DNA of 18,994 bases from Solobacterium sp. (GTDB taxonomy: Bacteria; Bacillota_I; Bacilli_A; Erysipelotrichales; Erysipelotrichaceae), in NCBI GenBank assembly GCA_017543025.1, contig JAFYGX010000029.1, positions 1 to 18,994 on the forward strand. The letters run 5' to 3'. Shown here piece by piece: positions 16,033 through 18,994 of this stretch. Each line of letters opens with the position of its first letter. The first letter of the stretch is position 1. Position numbers and translations under genes: made by a program. The notes below the pieces were generated by a model. It was not told the DNA's origin and did no database searches. It was given only the letters and a program-made list of their open reading frames with translations.

Positions 16033-17685
16033 TTATTTCACAATGCAGAATGCAATTCCTTCATCCTTCCAGCCTGCTTTGACAAGTGCTTCCACTTCCT
16101 CTTTGCTGGAGGTAAAGTGATGCGCACCGGTTTCTGCATTCGGGTTGTACAGGCGATACAGCGGTGTTCCGTCTTCACCGGACGCATACCAGGCAACGCC
16201 TTCGTCCTTCCAGCCGGCTTTGACAAGAGTCTCAAGCTCTTCCCTGCTGGAGGTATAGTGATGATCTCCCGCATTGGGATTATAGACACGGTATACCGGC
16301 ATATCACTGGTCTTCAGTGCAGTAAATCCGATACCTTCATTTTTCCAGCCTGCTGCTTCAAGCGCTGCAGCTTCTTTCGGATTACCGGTATAGAAATGCT
16401 CGCCGGAACTCGGATTGTACATACGGTTCAGTTCGGTTACATCCAGCTTGCCTTCCGCAATCGTGAACAGTGAATCTACCGATTCTTCCGAATCAATGAA
16501 ATCAACGCTCAGATAATGTTCGCCGGCTTCCCACTCCGCCAGTTCTTCCGGGAATACCGTAAGAACCAGTCCGGTTCCGTCTTCCTTTGCGTCAAACAGA
16601 ATGGAATCATCGCTGAGTTCAAATTCGTCAATCGCACACGTGTCAAACCGCAGCATCGTATCTTCATCGAAGATGGAGCTCTTGTAAGTAAAGGTCAGGC
16701 CTTCCTCACTGCCCGTGGTCCAGGTCTGATTATCGCCGGAGACCAGAGAATAGGCTTTCATTTTATACGGCATCTCAAGATAGACATAGGCCGAAAGATC
16801 TTCTGTTTCAGGCAGGATGGTATAGCGCTCACCTTCCGCATCCTTTACCAGCGCAGTCTGTTCGCTCATCAGCCATGCCTGTGAACTGCCGACATTACCG
16901 TTTCCGGTATCAATGGTCATCTTTGTCTTTTCATCGACATAGAAGACCGCTTCCTGTTCTTCCAGGGAGCTGCTGAGACCGACTCCGCCGACAACAGTCA
17001 GATTGAGCTCAGACTCTGTGAACTCCGCATCCGAATCATTCAGAACAATTCCGTTCTGATCCGTCTCAGAACCGGTATTGCCGTTAATCCGCATGGAAAG
17101 CACCGCATGTTCAAGCTTCAGTCCTTCATCACCGGCCTCAATTCCGAACTTTGACTGATTGCCGTTCAGATCAATATTGAGTGCGGCATTACGGATTGTC
17201 AGACCGCCGGCAGAAATACCGAAATTATCCTCATTGGAGATCAGACTGATGTCAAGTGATCCCTCACCGGCAATCACAACCGGGCCATTGCTGTAGATGC
17301 CTCCGTGAATTCCGGCAGTCCGATCATTTTTAATCGTATTCTTTCCCGTGAGTTCAACCGTCAGGTCGTCAACCTCTGAAAAAATACCGTAAAATGCGTC
17401 CTCTTCCGCCTTTCCGGTGCTGAACGCCGCATTGTCCAGTGTCAGTTTCTTTGCGGCTGCGTCATAGGAAACCTTCTTATTTCCCAGTACATCAGCCGCA
17501 TTATCAGATGTGACCTGCTTCCCGCCGACCCAGAGCGGATATGGTTCTGCAAGTTCGGTAATTTCACCTGCTGTTTCTCCTGTTTCAACCGGTTCCTCCG
17601 CCATTACTGCAGGATTCAGCAGAGTTCCGAGCATCAGAACCGCTAATCCCGCTGCCGGCATAATTCTGAAACATAACCTGTTCAT
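16033..17685 (-). CDS. Secreted surface protein 4: YPLWV module, X2-like domain, three DUF5648-type repeats, no linker
   Basis: The shortest paralogue at 550 residues. The signal peptide ends AVMA (29), followed by a short acidic stretch (30-47). The module begins YPLWVGGKQVTSDNAADV at 49-66, then VSYDAAAKKLTLDNA and repeated GIFS/GIYSNG turns, a beta-rich arrangement common in secreted proteins of gut Bacillota (Cthe_2159-like in style; assignment uncertain). ALVKDAEGERYTI precedes the X2-like beta-sandwich (about 296-412), which runs straight into the three repeats (419-550). No Pro-Thr linker and no anchor motif are present. The start at 17683-17685 follows GGAAAGGGATAAATCGA. It is the first of the four paralogues after rfbC but is separated from it by a terminator, so it is not in the rfb operon. 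Function unknown. Confidence 0.92.
   Translation of the reverse strand: MNRLCFRIMPAAGLAVLMLGTLLNPAVMAEEPVETGETAGEITELAEPYPLWVGGKQVTSDNAADVLGNKKVSYDAAAKKLTLDNAAFSTGKAEEDAFYGIFSEVDDLTVELTGKNTIKNDRTAGIHGGIYSNGPVVIAGEGSLDISLISNEDNFGISAGGLTIRNAALNIDLNGNQSKFGIEAGDEGLKLEHAVLSMRINGNTGSETDQNGIVLNDSDAEFTESELNLTVVGGVGLSSSLEEQEAVFYVDEKTKMTIDTGNGNVGSSQAWLMSEQTALVKDAEGERYTILPETEDLSAYVYLEMPYKMKAYSLVSGDNQTWTTGSEEGLTFTYKSSIFDEDTMLRFDTCAIDEFELSDDSILFDAKEDGTGLVLTVFPEELAEWEAGEHYLSVDFIDSEESVDSLFTIAEGKLDVTELNRMYNPSSGEHFYTGNPKEAAALEAAGWKNEGIGFTALKTSDMPVYRVYNPNAGDHHYTSSREELETLVKAGWKDEGVAWYASGEDGTPLYRLYNPNAETGAHHFTSSKEEVEALVKAGWKDEGIAFCIVK
16036..16431 (-). repeat. Three C-terminal DUF5648-type repeats of surface protein 4
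   Basis: Repeats of 45, 45 and 42 residues open with LNRMYNPSSGEHFYT, VYRVYNPNAGDHHYT and LYRLYNPNAETGAHHFT, each closing with AGWKxEG followed by an aromatic-rich end. The order of the three types is the same as in the other paralogues. Confidence 0.9.
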
Positions 17686-17717
17686 TCGATTTATCCCTTT
17701 CCAACTAAGTACTTTCT

Positions 17718-17748
17718 ATTCTACCTTATTGCCATTTTTCTGTGACAA
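17718..17748 (-). promoter_or_regulatory. Candidate promoter of surface-protein gene 4
   Basis: TTGTCA (17743-17748) and TAGAAT (17718-17723) on the minus strand, with a long 19-base spacer, lie 33 bases ahead of the ATG. The spacing is not ideal, so the call is tentative. Confidence 0.35.
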
Positions 17749-17830
17749 CAAGAATCATATTTTTTTCCTGCTCCGCTTCCATCGAAGATCATCTTTCGTT
17801 AACGGGAACCGAACCCCAGAAAAAGAAATG

Positions 17831-17860
17831 AAAGAAAAGCCGCAGCCATCAGACTGCAGC
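17831..17860 (-). terminator. Probable terminator downstream of rfbC
   Basis: GCCGCAG at 17839-17845 and CTGCAGC at 17854-17860 pair on the minus strand (7 bp, one G-T wobble), followed by TTTTCTTT. It lies about 90 bases after the rfbC stop. The stem is short, so read-through into surface-protein gene 4 is possible. Confidence 0.55.
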
Positions 17861-17951
17861 CTGTCATAAACCATTTATTCCGTCTCTGCGCAGAATGAAG
17901 CCACAGATGTTGCGTGACCGCCATTCCTGTGCCGATGGTTCATTTTCCGGT

Positions 17952-18518
17952 TCAGTATTTGGCAAACCAGGCAAAATCCTGTTCCTTGAACGACTGATGA
18001 AGCTTGTCCTTCGGGCTTGTCACATAAGGAATATCAAGCGAAGGCCATTCCACGCCAATCGTCGGATCGTCCCATGGTATGCCGCCTTCACTGGACGGAT
18101 CATAAAGATCGGTGCACTTGTAAACAAACTGGGCGGTATCGCTCAGTACCAGAAACCCATGCGCAATGCCTTCCGGCATATAGAACATGTTCTTTTTCTG
18201 CGAATCCAGCACGACGCCGGTCCATTTGCCGAATGTTTCGGAATTCGGACGGCAGTCCACCGCAACGTCATATACCGTTCCGCTTGTCACCCGGACAAGC
18301 TTTCCCTGGGTATGGTTTTTCTGAAAGTGAAGACCGCGCAGCACTCCCTTCGTGGAAAAGCTTTCGTTGTCCTGAACAAACGGTTTTGTAATGCCGGCAG
18401 CGGCGAAGTCCTGTTCATGATAGGTCTCCATGAAGTAACCGCGCTCATCCCCGAACACCCGGGGCTGAATTACATATACGCCTCTGACTGCGGTTTCCGT
18501 AAATTCAAACTGTCCCAT
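17952..18518 (-). CDS. rfbC: dTDP-4-dehydrorhamnose 3,5-epimerase
   Basis: RmlC epimerises C3 and C5 of dTDP-4-keto-6-deoxyglucose, the third step of dTDP-L-rhamnose synthesis, in the cytoplasm. The 188-residue cupin has the full family pattern: VFGDERGYFMETY at 21-33 (substrate loop), QDNESFSTKGVLRGLHFQ at 49-66 with the catalytic His64, YDVAVD at 83-88, MPEGIAHGFLVL at 114-125, and Tyr133 in FVYKC as the likely acid. Length and motifs are normal. It starts 6 bases after the rfbB stop, and its GGGG ribosome binding site lies inside the end of rfbB, so the two form an operon. rfbA and rfbD are not in the window and may lie to the right. Confidence 0.97.
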   Translation of the reverse strand: MGQFEFTETAVRGVYVIQPRVFGDERGYFMETYHEQDFAAAGITKPFVQDNESFSTKGVLRGLHFQKNHTQGKLVRVTSGTVYDVAVDCRPNSETFGKWTGVVLDSQKKNMFYMPEGIAHGFLVLSDTAQFVYKCTDLYDPSSEGGIPWDDPTIGVEWPSLDIPYVTSPKDKLHQSFKEQDFAWFAKY

Positions 18519-18524
18519 AACGGT

Positions 18525-18994
18525 TTATTCCCCGATCGCTTCCTTTGCGCTGTACATCTGTTCGTAATACTTCTGATAATCACCTGAAGTAATGTGATCA
18601 ATCCATTCTTCATGCGTCAGATACCAGTCGATTGTCAGAATAATGCCCTTTTCAAACGGTGTCTCCGGATACCAGCCCAGATGCTCTTTGATCTTGGTCG
18701 GATCGATGCCGTAACGTCTGTCGTGGCCAAGCCGGTCTGTTACATGCATGATCAGGGAATCGTTGATGCCTTCATCATTGAGACGCTCATGGAGCGTATC
18801 AATGATTGTATTGACAATGAAAATATTGGTACGTTCGTTATGACCGCCGACGTTGTATACTTCGCCGATCTGTCCGTCAGAGGCAACCATGTCGATCGCC
18901 TTGCAGTGGTCTTCCACATACAGCCAGTCTCTGATCTGCATGCCATCGCCATACACCGGCAGGCTCTTATGATGCTTGACGTTGTTGATCATCA
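18525..18994 (-). CDS. rfbB: dTDP-glucose 4,6-dehydratase (C-terminal part, starts outside the window)
   Basis: The last ~156 residues of RmlB, the NAD-dependent short-chain dehydratase that makes dTDP-4-keto-6-deoxyglucose from dTDP-glucose (step two of dTDP-rhamnose synthesis). The conserved C-terminal substrate-binding stretch LPVYGDGMQIRDWLYVEDHC is present, followed by GEVYNVGGHNERTN and the late motif DRLGHDRRYGIDPTKI, with HLGWYPE further on. The NAD-binding Gly-rich loop and the catalytic Thr-Asp-Glu and Tyr-Lys residues would be upstream and are not visible. An internal ATG at 18990-18992 is not the gene start: it falls inside the conserved fold. The gene is followed directly by rfbC. 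Confidence 0.96.
   Translation of the reverse strand, partial: MINNVKHHKSLPVYGDGMQIRDWLYVEDHCKAIDMVASDGQIGEVYNVGGHNERTNIFIVNTIIDTLHERLNDEGINDSLIMHVTDRLGHDRRYGIDPTKIKEHLGWYPETPFEKGIILTIDWYLTHEEWIDHITSGDYQKYYEQMYSAKEAIGE

Noticed and set aside
18525..18992. Internal ATG in the rfbB fragment as a small complete gene
   Set aside because: The residues around it belong to the conserved C-terminal fold of RmlB. The gene simply starts beyond the window.

Overview
This window looks like part of a cell-surface glycan locus from a low-to-mid GC Gram-positive bacterium (Bacillota; perhaps a gut Erysipelotrichia or Lachnospiraceae, which the sequence alone cannot settle). The reasons are strong GGAGG-type ribosome binding sites, Sec signal peptides on large secreted repeat proteins with no sign of an outer-membrane system, and a dTDP-rhamnose plus ABC-exporter polysaccharide gene set. 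Nearly everything lies on the minus strand, so the order of transcription runs from right to left.

Right end (17952-18994): the 3' part of rfbB (dTDP-glucose 4,6-dehydratase) and a complete rfbC (dTDP-4-dehydrorhamnose 3,5-epimerase), which supply a rhamnose-pathway precursor. Centre (7753-17685): four consecutive paralogous genes for secreted proteins, each with its own candidate promoter and its own rho-independent terminator. All four share a signal peptide cut after residue 29, a 'YDLWV' beta-rich module, an X2-like beta-sandwich and a C-terminal set of three ~44-residue repeats of the DUF5648 type. The two larger ones add an N-terminal Pmp-like beta-helix and a Pro-Thr linker of 16 or 24 dipeptides, encoded by hexanucleotide arrays. 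Left-centre (3866-7471): a polyprenyl-phosphate sugar transferase with two fused catalytic domains, followed by two GT2 glycosyltransferases. Position 2098-3795 holds one large two-domain GT2 gene on the opposite strand, meeting the others at a shared hairpin terminator. Left end (1-1755): an ABC-2 permease with an unusual N-terminal ectodomain and the start of its Wzt/TagH-type ATPase.

Together the enzymes suggest this route: nucleotide-rhamnose synthesis, priming on undecaprenyl phosphate, chain extension by GT2 enzymes, and export by a two-component ABC transporter. The layout recalls S-layer glycan clusters (rml genes + PGT + GTs + Wzm/Wzt). The most interesting unit is therefore the array of four DUF5648 surface proteins in the middle, which could be the acceptors or the binders of the exported glycan. 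That link is inferred from position and architecture and is not proven by the sequence. I saw no tRNA, rRNA, insertion sequence, CRISPR array or phage gene.
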